This document shows, in pieces, positions 25,490 through 34,444 of a stretch of 64,000 bases of DNA. Both the position numbers and the translations under genes were made by a program. This DNA comes from an uncultured Flavobacteriales bacterium (GTDB taxonomy: Bacteria; Bacteroidota; Bacteroidia; Flavobacteriales_G; Salibacteraceae): the NCBI GenBank assembly GCA_937121175.1, contig CAKZKD010000018.1, forward strand, positions 62,001 through 126,000, written 5' to 3'. The notes under the pieces were generated by a model that saw only the letters and a program-made list of their open reading frames with translations, searched no databases and was not told the DNA's origin. How positions within the stretch are numbered: position 1 is the first letter of the stretch; each line of letters starts with the position of its first letter.

Positions 25490-26421
25490 TTACGTATTCT
25501 TTCTTTAATCCAAGCGATTAGCAATGGTTCATCTACAATTGTCCATGAGTGACAATTTCTGTTCCCAGCTTTATCAAATCCTTTTTCGCGGGTAGCGATT
25601 ACCGTCACATCTTTGTTTCCTAAGTTTTTAAGCGCCCTCTCAAAACCAACAATATCAAAGGAATTAATGTCTGTATAAACCGCATTTCGTTCGTTTAACC
25701 ACCACTCCATATCAGGTTCATGAAAGGCTAGTATTGGCGTGCTTTTGAAATAGGTTGCATTACCTCCATCTTGCAATTGATGGCTGAACACAGATTGTAG
25801 CCTGTAGGTTTCTTTATTTTTTTCATACTCCCCAAATTTCTCTGGAAATATTCGAATCATCCATTCTGCTTCTTGGTTCATTCCTTTCGGGTGATTTCTC
25901 TTTTTAATGTCTTTGGCTGATTCGTAAAAACGTTCAAAATCTAACGGGGAATCCACTATAAAAACTCCTACCAACTCCGTATTGAATTTTGACAAGCCCT
26001 TTTGTAAATACTTCTCGTACTGTAAGGCACGTGTACCACTCGCCGAGATTCCTCCCACGAATAAATTTTGCTTCGGAATTGAGTATTTTGAAACTACCTC
26101 ATTTACAATTTCATCTAACAATTCTATTGGGTCATCGTGGTAGTATAATTCGGGAAAATAATTGGAAGTGCAGGTTATCAATACCGCAAGGTTTTCTTGA
26201 ATTGCCAAATCCATCCACTTGTATCGGCTCTTTTTGCCTTTTGGTGGTAACTTAGAATAATCTCTAATAATCATTCCAGCTGGCGTTCCTGATTCCGGGA
26301 GTATGAGATAATAGGAATTAAATGTTGTGTCGCTTTTGTCTCTGAATACCCGAATGTGTTCTTGTCCACATAAATGAACTGCAACAATTGAAAAAATGAG
26401 TAATGTAACTGTTCGAATCAT
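25486..26421 (-). CDS. Secreted alpha/beta-hydrolase-like protein
   Basis: A 311-residue protein with signal peptide (MIRTVTLLIFSIVAVHLCGQ). The fold is suggested by QNLFVGGISASGTRALQYE, where the nucleophile elbow reads GxSxS rather than GxSxG, by STPILAFHEPDMEWW (acid) and by GNRNCHSWTIVD (His). Substrate is unknown. It is the last gene of a run with a GNAT gene and a small membrane protein. Confidence 0.7.
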   Translation of the reverse strand: MIRTVTLLIFSIVAVHLCGQEHIRVFRDKSDTTFNSYYLILPESGTPAGMIIRDYSKLPPKGKKSRYKWMDLAIQENLAVLITCTSNYFPELYYHDDPIELLDEIVNEVVSKYSIPKQNLFVGGISASGTRALQYEKYLQKGLSKFNTELVGVFIVDSPLDFERFYESAKDIKKRNHPKGMNQEAEWMIRIFPEKFGEYEKNKETYRLQSVFSHQLQDGGNATYFKSTPILAFHEPDMEWWLNERNAVYTDINSFDIVGFERALKNLGNKDVTVIATREKGFDKAGNRNCHSWTIVDEPLLIAWIKERIRN

Positions 26422-26427
26422 ATTGAC

Positions 26428-26937
26428 TTATAAATCTTCAATTGAATAAAGTTCATTATTTAACACCCATTTTCTATGGACTCCCAATTCTTCTTCAGTT
26501 TTCTTGAATCCAAATGCTTTTAACGCTGCTACTGAACCGTGATTGTAGTCTGGCGTAAAAGCACTTATCGTTCTTAATTCGAGCTGTTTAAAACCAAACT
26601 CAATTACCGTTTCCATAGCTTCTTTCAAAAACCCCTTTCTTCTGAAACTCTCTCGAATCACGTACCCAACCTCACCCGTTTCATTTTCAAACCCTCTGTA
26701 AAAACCTATCGTACCAATCAACTCTTCGTTAAAATACATTCCCCAGGTAATACCAAAGAAATTGTTGTACTGGTTTTTAATTAGGGTCAGCAATTCAATG
26801 GCTTCTTCTCTAGTTCTAGCCTTATCATTGAAAGAAGTTATTTCAACGAAATGGTCGAGATTAACATCTTCTACTTGAGAAAGTGTTAATCGTTGAGAAA
26901 CCAGTCTAGGAAAGGGATACAATAATTCTAAATTCAA
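26428..26937 (-). CDS. GNAT family N-acetyltransferase (RimJ/RimL-type)
   Basis: A 169-residue protein beginning VSQRLTLSQVEDVNLDHF, with FNEELIGTIGFYRG, GEVGYVIRESFRRKGFLKEAM (acetyl-CoA loop) and NHGSVAALKAFGFKKTEEEL, the order of RimJ-like acetyltransferases. The target is unknown. No ATG is available near the N-terminus; TTG at 26937 is the likely start, six bases after the stop of the small membrane protein gene. Confidence 0.87.
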   Translation of the reverse strand: MNLELLYPFPRLVSQRLTLSQVEDVNLDHFVEITSFNDKARTREEAIELLTLIKNQYNNFFGITWGMYFNEELIGTIGFYRGFENETGEVGYVIRESFRRKGFLKEAMETVIEFGFKQLELRTISAFTPDYNHGSVAALKAFGFKKTEEELGVHRKWVLNNELYSIEDL

Positions 26938-26943
26938 CTAAAC

Positions 26944-27153
26944 TTATTTTCTAACACGTGCTAAAAGTGAATAAACCAAACCTATCCAAGGAGTTCCATG
27001 CAGAAGCACATCGAACCAATCCATTAGTGCCATTCCTTCTGCTCCTCCTACAATCCATTTTAGTTTGCCCCAAATATGAGGTTCGGGGAAGAAAGGTGCT
27101 AACCCCAATGTCAAACACAAAATTCCCCACGTTTTCCAGCTTTTAAAATCCAT
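26944..27153 (-). CDS. Conserved small membrane protein
   Basis: A 69-residue protein with WGILCLTLGLAPFFPEPHIWGKLKW, GGAEGMALMDWFDVLLHGTPWIGLVYSLL. Two hydrophobic segments flank a conserved PEPHIWGK-type loop. I recall this pattern in hypothetical proteins of Bacteroidota but cannot give a function. It leads the operon with the GNAT and hydrolase genes. Confidence 0.75.
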   Translation of the reverse strand: MDFKSWKTWGILCLTLGLAPFFPEPHIWGKLKWIVGGAEGMALMDWFDVLLHGTPWIGLVYSLLARVRK

Positions 27154-27273
27154 AGAACAAAGGGAATCAAATAATTGGCAAGTTCAAGTAACCTTAGTCA
27201 CCTAATTTACAAATATCAACTTTTACATCTATCTCATTCAAATAATGCTAATCTTTGAAGAAACACGCGTTAA

Positions 27274-28404
27274 ATGGAAAACAAATACCCCAGAAGAAGT
27301 TTTTTAGAGAAAATGTCACTCTTTACATCTTCAATATTCGCTTTACCTTTATTAGGTCTTTCTAAATCAGAATCAATTCCAAACTCAACCAAGCCCCCAA
27401 TTAAAAAAATAAAGCCATTAGGGTTTCAGTGGGAAACTTCTGACCCATTTCTGTTTTGTGTGCATCACGAAGACAAATATCCAAAAGGAAATGGGCAAAT
27501 GGGTCCTCAATCCTCATTAGAAGGACGACACCTTGGTCAAGATTTTATTTTGAAAGACGGCTGGAGAATGTACCATGGTGAGAAAGTTCCAGGGTTTCCG
27601 GGTCATCCACATCGAGGATTTGAAACCATTACCGTAGTTCGTAAAGGTATAGTTGACCACGCCGATTCTCTGGGCGCAGCAGGAAGGTACGGAAACGGTG
27701 ATGTGCAATGGATGACTGCTGGGAAAGGTGTTCAGCATTCAGAGATGTTTCCGCTGCTTTATCAGGATAAAGAAAACCACATGGAGCTGTTTCAAATTTG
27801 GTTGAATTTACCACGAAAAAGTAAAATGGTTCCTGCAAATTTCACCATGTTTTGGGGAGATAAAATTCCAAAAAAATCGATTTCCGATTCAGCCGGAAAT
27901 AAAACCGAAATAGAAATTATAGCTGGTGCAATTAGCAACGAAAAGTTGCCTGATCCTCCACCCGATTCTTGGGCAAATGAACAAAGTAACAATGTGGCAA
28001 TCTGGAACATACAAATGGAGCCGAACGCTGAATGGAATATGCCAAAAACAGCCTTTGGAACCAACAGAACATTGTATTTCTACGAAGGAAAAGGGTTAAC
28101 CATAGAAGGAACGGAAATACCGGAATATCATGCTGCCGAAGTTGAACCTGATCTGACTCTCAAATTAGTTAGTGGTTCATCAGGAGCAAAAATTTTGGTA
28201 CTTCAAGGCAAACCAATTAATGAGCCTGTTGTACAACACGGACCATTTGTAATGAATACACGGGAGGAAATAGCTCAGGCATTTCAGGATTATCAACGCA
28301 CTCAATTTGGAGGCTGGCCTTGGTCAAGAAGAGACCAAGTGCATGATAAATCAAAAGGTCGATTTGCTAAATACGTTGATGGTTCACTAGAGGAAAAGGG
28401 GTGA
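27274..28404 (+). CDS. Pirin-family protein with twin-arginine-like leader
   Basis: A 376-residue cupin-fold protein. The pirin motifs are GFPGHPHRGFETITVVRKG with the two metal His, QWMTAGKGVQHSEMF (metal His and Glu) and LFQIWLNLP. The C-terminal half has AIWNIQMEPNAEWNMP and the closing RREQ-like QFGGWPWSRRDQVHDKSKGRFAKY. Pirins bind iron and some act as quercetinases. The leader RRSFLEKMSLFTSSIFALPLLG carries a twin-arginine signature, unusual for the mainly cytosolic family; export as a folded metalloprotein is inferred. Confidence 0.87.
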   Translation: MENKYPRRSFLEKMSLFTSSIFALPLLGLSKSESIPNSTKPPIKKIKPLGFQWETSDPFLFCVHHEDKYPKGNGQMGPQSSLEGRHLGQDFILKDGWRMYHGEKVPGFPGHPHRGFETITVVRKGIVDHADSLGAAGRYGNGDVQWMTAGKGVQHSEMFPLLYQDKENHMELFQIWLNLPRKSKMVPANFTMFWGDKIPKKSISDSAGNKTEIEIIAGAISNEKLPDPPPDSWANEQSNNVAIWNIQMEPNAEWNMPKTAFGTNRTLYFYEGKGLTIEGTEIPEYHAAEVEPDLTLKLVSGSSGAKILVLQGKPINEPVVQHGPFVMNTREEIAQAFQDYQRTQFGGWPWSRRDQVHDKSKGRFAKYVDGSLEEKG

Positions 28405-28552
28405 ATTGCTTACCGAGTAAATTTTATTTTTCGTTCACTATCCGTCATTCTGAACTTGTTTCAGCATCTATATTATTACAAGTTGCAACTATTCACCAGC
28501 CGAAAAAAAGTATAAAATAATATTGAAGTTATAGAGTGGTAGCGTTCAAAGA
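28405..28552. repeat. Intergenic region with REP-like word
   Basis: At 28443-28469 the sequence starts CGTCATTCTGAACTTGTTTC and ends AGCATCT, a word common in Bacteroidota intergenic repeats. The rest of the gap shows no gene. Confidence 0.5.
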
Positions 28553-30043
28553 TTAATTCCTTACTATAATCTCTTCCAACATCTTCTTTATCTGATGTTT
28601 AGTTGAAGCAGCTGAACCTGCATAATTATTTATGATGATACTGAACGAACACTGTTTTCCAGACTTGGTTTCGAGGTAACCTGCGTAGCTGCGTACTCGC
28701 TCCATGTAACCACTTTTAGCTTTTATTTTTCCAGCTGCCGAACTACCAGTAAACATTCGTTTTAAGGTTCCTGATTCTCCGGCAACTGAGAGTGAATTTT
28801 CAAATACCGTAGAATTTTCAGCTGTTTTCATGTACTGTAGCAAGTCAACCAGTTGTTCAGGAGTTAAGACATTAAATCGCGATAGCCCACTTCCATCCAC
28901 CAATTGCATTCCCTTGGTATCGATTTTCATTTCTTCCATGGCTTTTTTCACGTTTTTAGCTGCCAATTCAATCGACAAGAGTTCACCCCGTTTATCGCAA
29001 TTCCAAAGTGCTACGTGCTCCGCATATAAATTGATGCTGTGTTGGTTGGTCAACCGAATAATTTCTGAAAGCTTAGGACTCTTGTGACTATAAATCATTG
29101 CTTTGGTTGATAAGGAGTAGGCAATGTCCAATTCTTGGTAATTTACTTTTACTTCGTTTTTGTTCAATGCAGAAGTCAACCAATTTGCAGCCACCTTTTC
29201 TGGGTTTGAAATAGCACCTTTGATTTTAAATTCATCTCTTGCTTTTGGAATGGTGCCTTGGATGTATCGCCGTGCTCCGTCTGAATTTCCGAAAATGTAG
29301 GCGTTATCTGAATTACCTGCTGCTGCAGTTACCTGGCAATCAAAATCGAGGTCATTCATTTCAGGATATATCCGTTTCACAGTACACAATTTTCCAATTT
29401 CATAAGGGGATTCTAATATCAAGGTATATTGGTTTTCGTGAAAGGATAACCCGCTTGGAACTGCACCGTAATAATTACCTAAGTCTTCCCAAATCCAAGT
29501 TCTTGGCGTGGTATATTTTGGGAATTTGGAAACGTCAACCCTTACCCTTCCAGTAACCGAGGTTATTCCCGCTCCTTTAATTGCAGCTAACCAAATTTTT
29601 GCCAATGAATGTAAGCCACCAAAACGCTCAGAGCCTAGTGTTGGATCTGCCCCACCTTCGATCCATATATCACCATTCAGTATTCCGTTTGCATCAATTT
29701 CTCCTGTGTACCAAAGTTTAGTTTCGAATTGAAAATCCGGACCCAATTTTTCTAAAATTGCGGCAGTTGTCAGTAGTTTTTGAGTTGAGGCAGGAACCAA
29801 TGATTTTTTAGAATTGTATTCCAGAAGTTGATTTCCATGCTCATCCTCAACTAGAATTCCAATAGTTGCTGGTTGTAAATTTTCATGATTTAACCAATTC
29901 TGGAAATATTGGTTAAAGTCAGTAACAGGTTGTTTAGACTCTTGGCCAACACAACTGAAAACAATCAGTAGAACTATAAGCAGGACACTATTTCTGGTAG
30001 GAATCAATTTGCTTTTTGAAAAGGAAAAATGTTCAAATAGCAT
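28553..30043 (-). CDS. dacB: D-alanyl-D-alanine carboxypeptidase/endopeptidase (PBP4, DacB)
   Basis: A class C penicillin-binding protein of 496 residues that trims peptidoglycan. SxxK is Ser86-Lys89 in PASTQKLLTTAAIL, SxN corresponds to DGSGLSRFNVLTP, and KTG is KSG in GKIKAKSGYMERVRSYAGY. A hydrophobic leader (VLLIVLLIVFSCVGQ) suggests export. ATG at 30043 gives a 12-residue N-terminal extension and overlaps the upstream gene by 40 bases; a TTG at 30007, which overlaps the upstream TGA as TTGA, would give a tighter leader. Confidence 0.94.
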   Translation of the reverse strand: MLFEHFSFSKSKLIPTRNSVLLIVLLIVFSCVGQESKQPVTDFNQYFQNWLNHENLQPATIGILVEDEHGNQLLEYNSKKSLVPASTQKLLTTAAILEKLGPDFQFETKLWYTGEIDANGILNGDIWIEGGADPTLGSERFGGLHSLAKIWLAAIKGAGITSVTGRVRVDVSKFPKYTTPRTWIWEDLGNYYGAVPSGLSFHENQYTLILESPYEIGKLCTVKRIYPEMNDLDFDCQVTAAAGNSDNAYIFGNSDGARRYIQGTIPKARDEFKIKGAISNPEKVAANWLTSALNKNEVKVNYQELDIAYSLSTKAMIYSHKSPKLSEIIRLTNQHSINLYAEHVALWNCDKRGELLSIELAAKNVKKAMEEMKIDTKGMQLVDGSGLSRFNVLTPEQLVDLLQYMKTAENSTVFENSLSVAGESGTLKRMFTGSSAAGKIKAKSGYMERVRSYAGYLETKSGKQCSFSIIINNYAGSAASTKHQIKKMLEEIIVRN

Positions 30044-30399
30044 TCTTTTTTATTTCCCAATAAAACACACAACTCACGCTCCTCCTCTACTTTATCGTAA
30101 TTAAAAATAACAATTTGATGCGGCCCTGTTTCTTGCAAAATCTCCCAAATAACTACTTGACTTGACTTTGAATCGTTGGCATATATAATGTTCTCCGGAT
30201 TCAGTTTTAGCTTTGACTCTACCCCTTTTTCCATCATTTTTACCGAACCAACAAGTAAGTCGATGCTCAATAATACTGGAGTGTCTAACTGCTCCATTTC
30301 ACCGTTTTTAGTAATCTCCCTTGAATAGTATTCGTACTTCTGAGCGATTGAATTAAATGCGAAAAAGGAAAGCGAACAGAGTATAAATAGTTTTTTCAT
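30004..30399 (-). CDS. Small secreted protein of unknown function
   Basis: A 131-residue protein from the ATG at 30399 (MKKLFILCSLSFFAFNSIAQ signal peptide). The mature part is mixed (KYEYYSREITKNGEMEQL, IIYANDSKSSQVVIWEIL, ELCVLLGNKKECYLNIF) with two cysteines near the end. No family is recognised. It overlaps the 5' end of dacB and is probably expressed with it. Confidence 0.75.
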   Translation of the reverse strand: MKKLFILCSLSFFAFNSIAQKYEYYSREITKNGEMEQLDTPVLLSIDLLVGSVKMMEKGVESKLKLNPENIIYANDSKSSQVVIWEILQETGPHQIVIFNYDKVEEERELCVLLGNKKECYLNIFPFQKAN

Positions 30400-30506
30400 A
30401 GATAACAAATTGAGCCTCAAAGCTACAATCCGAGAAGGTAATCAATCACTGAATTGATTGGAGTTATTCAGAACGAAACGTTACTAACTGAATCGTATTG
30501 ACAATG

Positions 30507-30794
30507 CTACATCGCCATGCACCCTTCAATCTTCATTGCCTCCTCATACTTGAGAATTATTGAATCAGTATCGAGCATCATTTCTTTTACAGAAAAACTT
30601 GCATACTTTCCATTCTTAGACATACGCAAATTTACCTGCGCCTCACTTCCAAAAACTGATTCCAATCGAGCAATTGAGCGATTATCGCCTGGAACGATGA
30701 ACTTAAAAAAATACACTTTTGGGTAATTTCCTTCTGCGTCCAATTTGACTCTTAACGAATCCCAATCGCCTTTTTTGTCATTTGTATTTTCCAT
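30507..30794 (-). CDS. DUF493 family protein
   Basis: A 95-residue protein resembling YbeD/DUF493: KGDWDSLRVKLDAEGNYPK, VYFFKFIVPGDNRSIARL and SKNGKYASFSVKEMMLD match the ACT-like regulatory fold of that family. In Enterobacteria YbeD is near lipoate genes; here no such gene is close. Its function is unknown. It is divergent from the M1 peptidase gene. Confidence 0.85.
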   Translation of the reverse strand: MENTNDKKGDWDSLRVKLDAEGNYPKVYFFKFIVPGDNRSIARLESVFGSEAQVNLRMSKNGKYASFSVKEMMLDTDSIILKYEEAMKIEGCMAM

Positions 30795-30848
30795 TGCTGT
30801 AATCGCGTATTATTTTCCGAGCAAAGGTGTTACTTTCGAGCTTCAAAA

Positions 30849-32729
30849 ATGGTGTTCATGGCTAAAAAACAGTTAAGTATAGTATCGGTATTTGTAGTTC
30901 TAATCTCTTCTGCATTTGCGCAAAATGGGTATTGGCAGCAACGTGCAGAATATAAGATGGAAGTTGAGTTGAATACAGATAACCATCAAATGAACGGTAC
31001 GCAGGAATTGAAGTACTACAACAACAGTCCTGATACTCTAAAAAAGGTGTATTACCATTTGTATTTCAATGCCTTTCAACCCGGAAGTATGATGGATGCG
31101 CGTTCGCGAACCATTCAAGACCCTGACCCGCGAGTTGAGGCCAGAATTGTAAGCCTGAAAACAAATGAAATTGGATACCAACGTATCAATGAGCTAGAAC
31201 AAGATGGAAACGCTGTAAAATGGAGTATTAATCAAACCTTGCTTACCGTAGAATTAGCAACTCCTCTTCTACCCGGCAAATTCACCAACTTTTCAATGGA
31301 TTTTGAATCTCAAGTTCCGGTGCAAATTCGTCGTTCTGGAAGAAATAATGCAGAAGGTATTGCATACAGCATGACTCAGTGGTACCCGAAACTAGCCGAA
31401 TACGACAAAGACGGTTGGATGACTGACCCATATATCGGAAGAGAATTTCACGGAGTTTGGAGTGATTTTGATGTAAAAATTACAATTGACTCGTCCTTTA
31501 CGATTGGTGGTTCAGGTTATTTGCAAAACCCGGAACAAATTGGTCACGGCTACATAGAGGAAAGTAAAGTGAAACGACTCGATTCTAAAAAACTGACTTG
31601 GCACTTTATTGCTCCTAAAGTTCATGACTTTGCTTGGGCTGCTGACCCAGATTACGTGCACGACATTCGAACAACAGCTTGGGGACTAGAATTACACTTT
31701 TTATACAAAAACGACTCTTCAATAGCCAATAACTGGCAAAAATTACAAGGCTACACCGAAGCTAATTTCAGTATTGTAAATGATGTATTTGGTGAATATC
31801 CTTACAAGCAATACTCTGTTATTCAGGGCGGAGATGGCGGTATGGAATACCCAATGGCCACATTAATTTCAGGTACGGGTTCGTTTGGCGGATTAGTGAG
31901 TGTAACGGTTCATGAGTCAATTCACAGTTGGTACTACGGCCTTTTGGCAACCAATGAAAACAAATATCCGTGGATGGATGAGGGGTTCACTCAATTTGCT
32001 CAGTACTATGTGTTGGATTCTCTATTCAACAGGAATTTGGAAAACCCAGCTATTCAGGCTTACAAAAATTATTACCGAATTCTAAAACACCCTGATTATG
32101 AGCCTATGACTTCCCATGCCGATTTTTTTCACAGTAATCGTGTGTACGGAACCAATGCCTATTATAAAGGAGCTACGTTTCTAAGTCAATTACTTTACAT
32201 AATGGGCGAAGATCTGTTTTACGAAGCCATGCGAACTTACTATTACACTTGGCGATTCAAACATCCTACTCCAGATGACTTTAAACGGGTGATGGAAAAA
32301 GCCGCTGACATGGACTTAGATTGGTATTTCACCAATTGGATTGCGACTAGCAAAACCATTGATTACAGTATTTCGGAAGTTACCGAAAGTAAGAAAAACA
32401 CAGAGGTCGTTATTGAGCGTATTGGACAAATGCCTATGCCAGTTGAGTTGTTGGTTACTTTGAATGATGGCTCGACTGAACTATATTACATTCCCTTGTT
32501 CAACATGCGTGGTAGCAAGTCCTTCAATGAGAATGACAACGCAACAGAATGCTCAACGTGGCCTTGGACGCACCCCAATTACAAGTTGACTATTCCCCAA
32601 AAAAAATCGAAAATAAAATCAATAGAATTAGACCCAAGTATGCGCGTTGCTGATATTGACAAAAGCAACAACAAGTATCCTTCGGCAAATGGAAGTAAGA
32701 AGATTTATTTTGAAGGTTCGGTGAAGTAA
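30849..32729 (+). CDS. Secreted M1-family metallopeptidase
   Basis: A 626-residue gluzincin. The zinc motif is His355-Glu356-x-x-His359 in VTVHESIHSWYYG with the third ligand Glu378 in PWMDEGFTQFAQYY; GGDGGMEYPM corresponds to the GxMEN exopeptidase loop, here with Tyr in place of Asn. The leader MAKKQLSIVSVFVVLISSAFAQ indicates export. ATG at 30849 or 30858 may be the start. There is no C-terminal T9SS domain. The protein probably trims peptides in the periplasm. Confidence 0.92.
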   Translation: MVFMAKKQLSIVSVFVVLISSAFAQNGYWQQRAEYKMEVELNTDNHQMNGTQELKYYNNSPDTLKKVYYHLYFNAFQPGSMMDARSRTIQDPDPRVEARIVSLKTNEIGYQRINELEQDGNAVKWSINQTLLTVELATPLLPGKFTNFSMDFESQVPVQIRRSGRNNAEGIAYSMTQWYPKLAEYDKDGWMTDPYIGREFHGVWSDFDVKITIDSSFTIGGSGYLQNPEQIGHGYIEESKVKRLDSKKLTWHFIAPKVHDFAWAADPDYVHDIRTTAWGLELHFLYKNDSSIANNWQKLQGYTEANFSIVNDVFGEYPYKQYSVIQGGDGGMEYPMATLISGTGSFGGLVSVTVHESIHSWYYGLLATNENKYPWMDEGFTQFAQYYVLDSLFNRNLENPAIQAYKNYYRILKHPDYEPMTSHADFFHSNRVYGTNAYYKGATFLSQLLYIMGEDLFYEAMRTYYYTWRFKHPTPDDFKRVMEKAADMDLDWYFTNWIATSKTIDYSISEVTESKKNTEVVIERIGQMPMPVELLVTLNDGSTELYYIPLFNMRGSKSFNENDNATECSTWPWTHPNYKLTIPQKKSKIKSIELDPSMRVADIDKSNNKYPSANGSKKIYFEGSVK

Positions 32730-32737
32730 GAAGATAA

Positions 32738-33256
32738 CTATTTATGAAGATGATACACTAAATCATCAACCCATTCCCCTCTTAGTTCAAAAGCCTTCTT
32801 TGTGAAGGATTGTTCGGTAAAGTTCAGTTTTTCCAGCATTAGTTTGCTGGCAATATTTCTTGGGTCAATGGAGGCAGTAAATTCTCTTTTTCCGTATTTC
32901 GAATACAACTCTTCAATAACAGCGTTCAAACTCTCTTGCGCAAATCCCTTTCCTTGAAAGTCAGCCGAAATAGTGATTCCTAATTCAACCGAATCCATCT
33001 TTTTCGAAAAAAAATGGATGCCGACATCCCCAATTACATTAGAAGAGTTTTTTTCGAACAAAATCAATTGATACCAGCTACCCGAAACATTAAACTTGCC
33101 TGGTAATTTTTCAATAAATGATACAACCTCTTGAAGATTGCACGGAATAAATCCTTGGTATTTATTTACCTCAGCATTAGACCGATACGCAAATAATTCA
33201 ATGGCATCCGTTTTTGCCAATGGCTTAATAATCAATCGCTTGGTTTCTAACTGCAT
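32738..33256 (-). CDS. GNAT family N-acetyltransferase
   Basis: A 172-residue RimJ-like acetyltransferase. LETKRLIIKPLAKTDAIELF opens it, VIGDVGIHFF and VELGITISADFQGKGFAQESL (acetyl-CoA loop) and STASIDPRNIASKLMLEKLNF-like segments follow. The target is unknown. It follows the methyltransferase gene with a one-base gap on the same strand. Confidence 0.87.
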   Translation of the reverse strand: MQLETKRLIIKPLAKTDAIELFAYRSNAEVNKYQGFIPCNLQEVVSFIEKLPGKFNVSGSWYQLILFEKNSSNVIGDVGIHFFSKKMDSVELGITISADFQGKGFAQESLNAVIEELYSKYGKREFTASIDPRNIASKLMLEKLNFTEQSFTKKAFELRGEWVDDLVYHLHK

Positions 33257-33257
33257 T

Positions 33258-34046
33258 TTATTTTTCTGCTACAATAGAAAATACCAAAGGAACTTTATCT
33301 CCAAACTGAGTAGCACGGTACTTTTTAGGTGCAATATCCTCCATTTCCGGAAAGATGGAGTAAGGCGAGTAGTCGTATTCCTGCAGATTTTTCAAACTTA
33401 AACCTGCGTTTAGTAATGAGTTTACCGTTTTTCCAATTCCGTGATTCCACGTTATGGATTTAGTTTTTATTGGGGCATGTTTATCTGCATAACTCCCTTC
33501 CTCTTCTTCTACAATTGCCTCTGGGCTGCTGTATTTGTAAATCACTTTTTTCAAATCATCATCATACATCCAAACAAAAGGGTGAAAGTCAACAAACACA
33601 AACTGCCCTTGGGGTTTTAGGTAACGTTGAATTACATCGGCCCATTTATCCGTATCCGGCAACCAAGTAACAGTTCCATAAGAAGTAAAAACAATGTCAA
33701 ATTGCTCGTCCAAAATCGCTGGCAAGGAGTATATATCTGAACAGATAAACTTGGTGTTCACATTCAATTCAGTTGCTAATTCCTGACCCTTCAAAACAGA
33801 TTGTTCCGAAAAATCCACTCCGGTAACCTCCGCTCCCATTCTACTCAAGGAAATGGAATCTTGGCCGAAATGACATTGTAAATGCAAAATTTTCTTGCCT
33901 GAAACATCGCCTAATAAATCCAATTCGAATTTGTTCAGAGAAGTTTTTCCGTTCATAAAGCCATACATATCGTAGAAATCCGATGCTAAATGTGGCTCTA
34001 GTTTCTCTACCCAACCGGCTTTATTTTCTTCTAAATAGTTTTCCAT
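33258..34046 (-). CDS. Class I SAM-dependent methyltransferase
   Basis: A 262-residue enzyme. Motif I is KKILHLQCHFGQDSISLSRM, followed by AEVTGVDFSEQSVLKGQEL (motif II), FICSDIYSLP and FDIVFTSYGTVTWLPD. The substrate is unknown. It sits between a 54-residue membrane protein, one base upstream, and the GNAT gene, one base downstream, so the three form an operon. Confidence 0.88.
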   Translation of the reverse strand: MENYLEENKAGWVEKLEPHLASDFYDMYGFMNGKTSLNKFELDLLGDVSGKKILHLQCHFGQDSISLSRMGAEVTGVDFSEQSVLKGQELATELNVNTKFICSDIYSLPAILDEQFDIVFTSYGTVTWLPDTDKWADVIQRYLKPQGQFVFVDFHPFVWMYDDDLKKVIYKYSSPEAIVEEEEGSYADKHAPIKTKSITWNHGIGKTVNSLLNAGLSLKNLQEYDYSPYSIFPEMEDIAPKKYRATQFGDKVPLVFSIVAEK

Positions 34047-34047
34047 T

Positions 34048-34212
34048 TTATGCGAAATACTTTACCAGCATAACAATGAGGCAAATTATAAATACTAAAA
34101 TTGTAATTCGATTCATGCCATGCATTAGCGAAAGGTTAATGTTTTTACCTTCTTTTCTCTTTTTAAAAAGTGTGGTAATATCCAAATAGTACAGCAATCG
34201 TTTCCAAAACAT
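34048..34212 (-). CDS. Small single-pass membrane protein, DUF6728-like
   Basis: A 54-residue frame: ATG at 34212, TAA at 34050-34048. It reads MFWKRLLYYLDITTLFKKRK, then EGKNINLSLMHGMNRITILV and FIICLIVMLVKYFA. A positively charged N-terminus and a single transmembrane helix (about residues 34-53) are clear. The MH..NR..I..F..CLIVM arrangement resembles the small DUF6728 family of Bacteroidota as I remember it. It ends one base before the methyltransferase ATG, which supports a real gene. Confidence 0.65.
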   Translation of the reverse strand: MFWKRLLYYLDITTLFKKRKEGKNINLSLMHGMNRITILVFIICLIVMLVKYFA

Positions 34213-34444
34213 AGCCTACGAATGTAAAGATTATTAAAAGCGTTTTTCTAGATGGGGTTGTAGAATAATTTGTGGTTTACGTTAACCCACGAAACATCGT
34301 CATTGTAGCGAACTCGGGAATCTAAAGCATTCTATAGATTCCTGCCTAAGCAGGAATGACGTACTTCCAACAATATTATACAACAACGCGTTTTCCTTAC
34401 GATTTCAAATCAATTCAACTCTCGTTTTCAACTAGATTTGTTAC
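34213..34444. repeat. Intergenic region with palindromic REP-like unit
   Basis: The unit at 34298-34361 has outer arms CGTCATT/AATGACG, inner arms GGAATCT (34317-34323)/AGATTCC (34336-34342) and a further hairpin CCTGC-CTAA-GCAGG at 34341-34354. Such units are typical of dispersed REP-like elements. No gene is seen in the gap. Confidence 0.6.
34433..34440 (+). promoter_or_regulatory. Promoter-like -7 box before uvrB
   Basis: TAGATTTG ends four bases before the uvrB ATG at 34445, so transcription would begin at or near the start codon. Confidence 0.45.
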
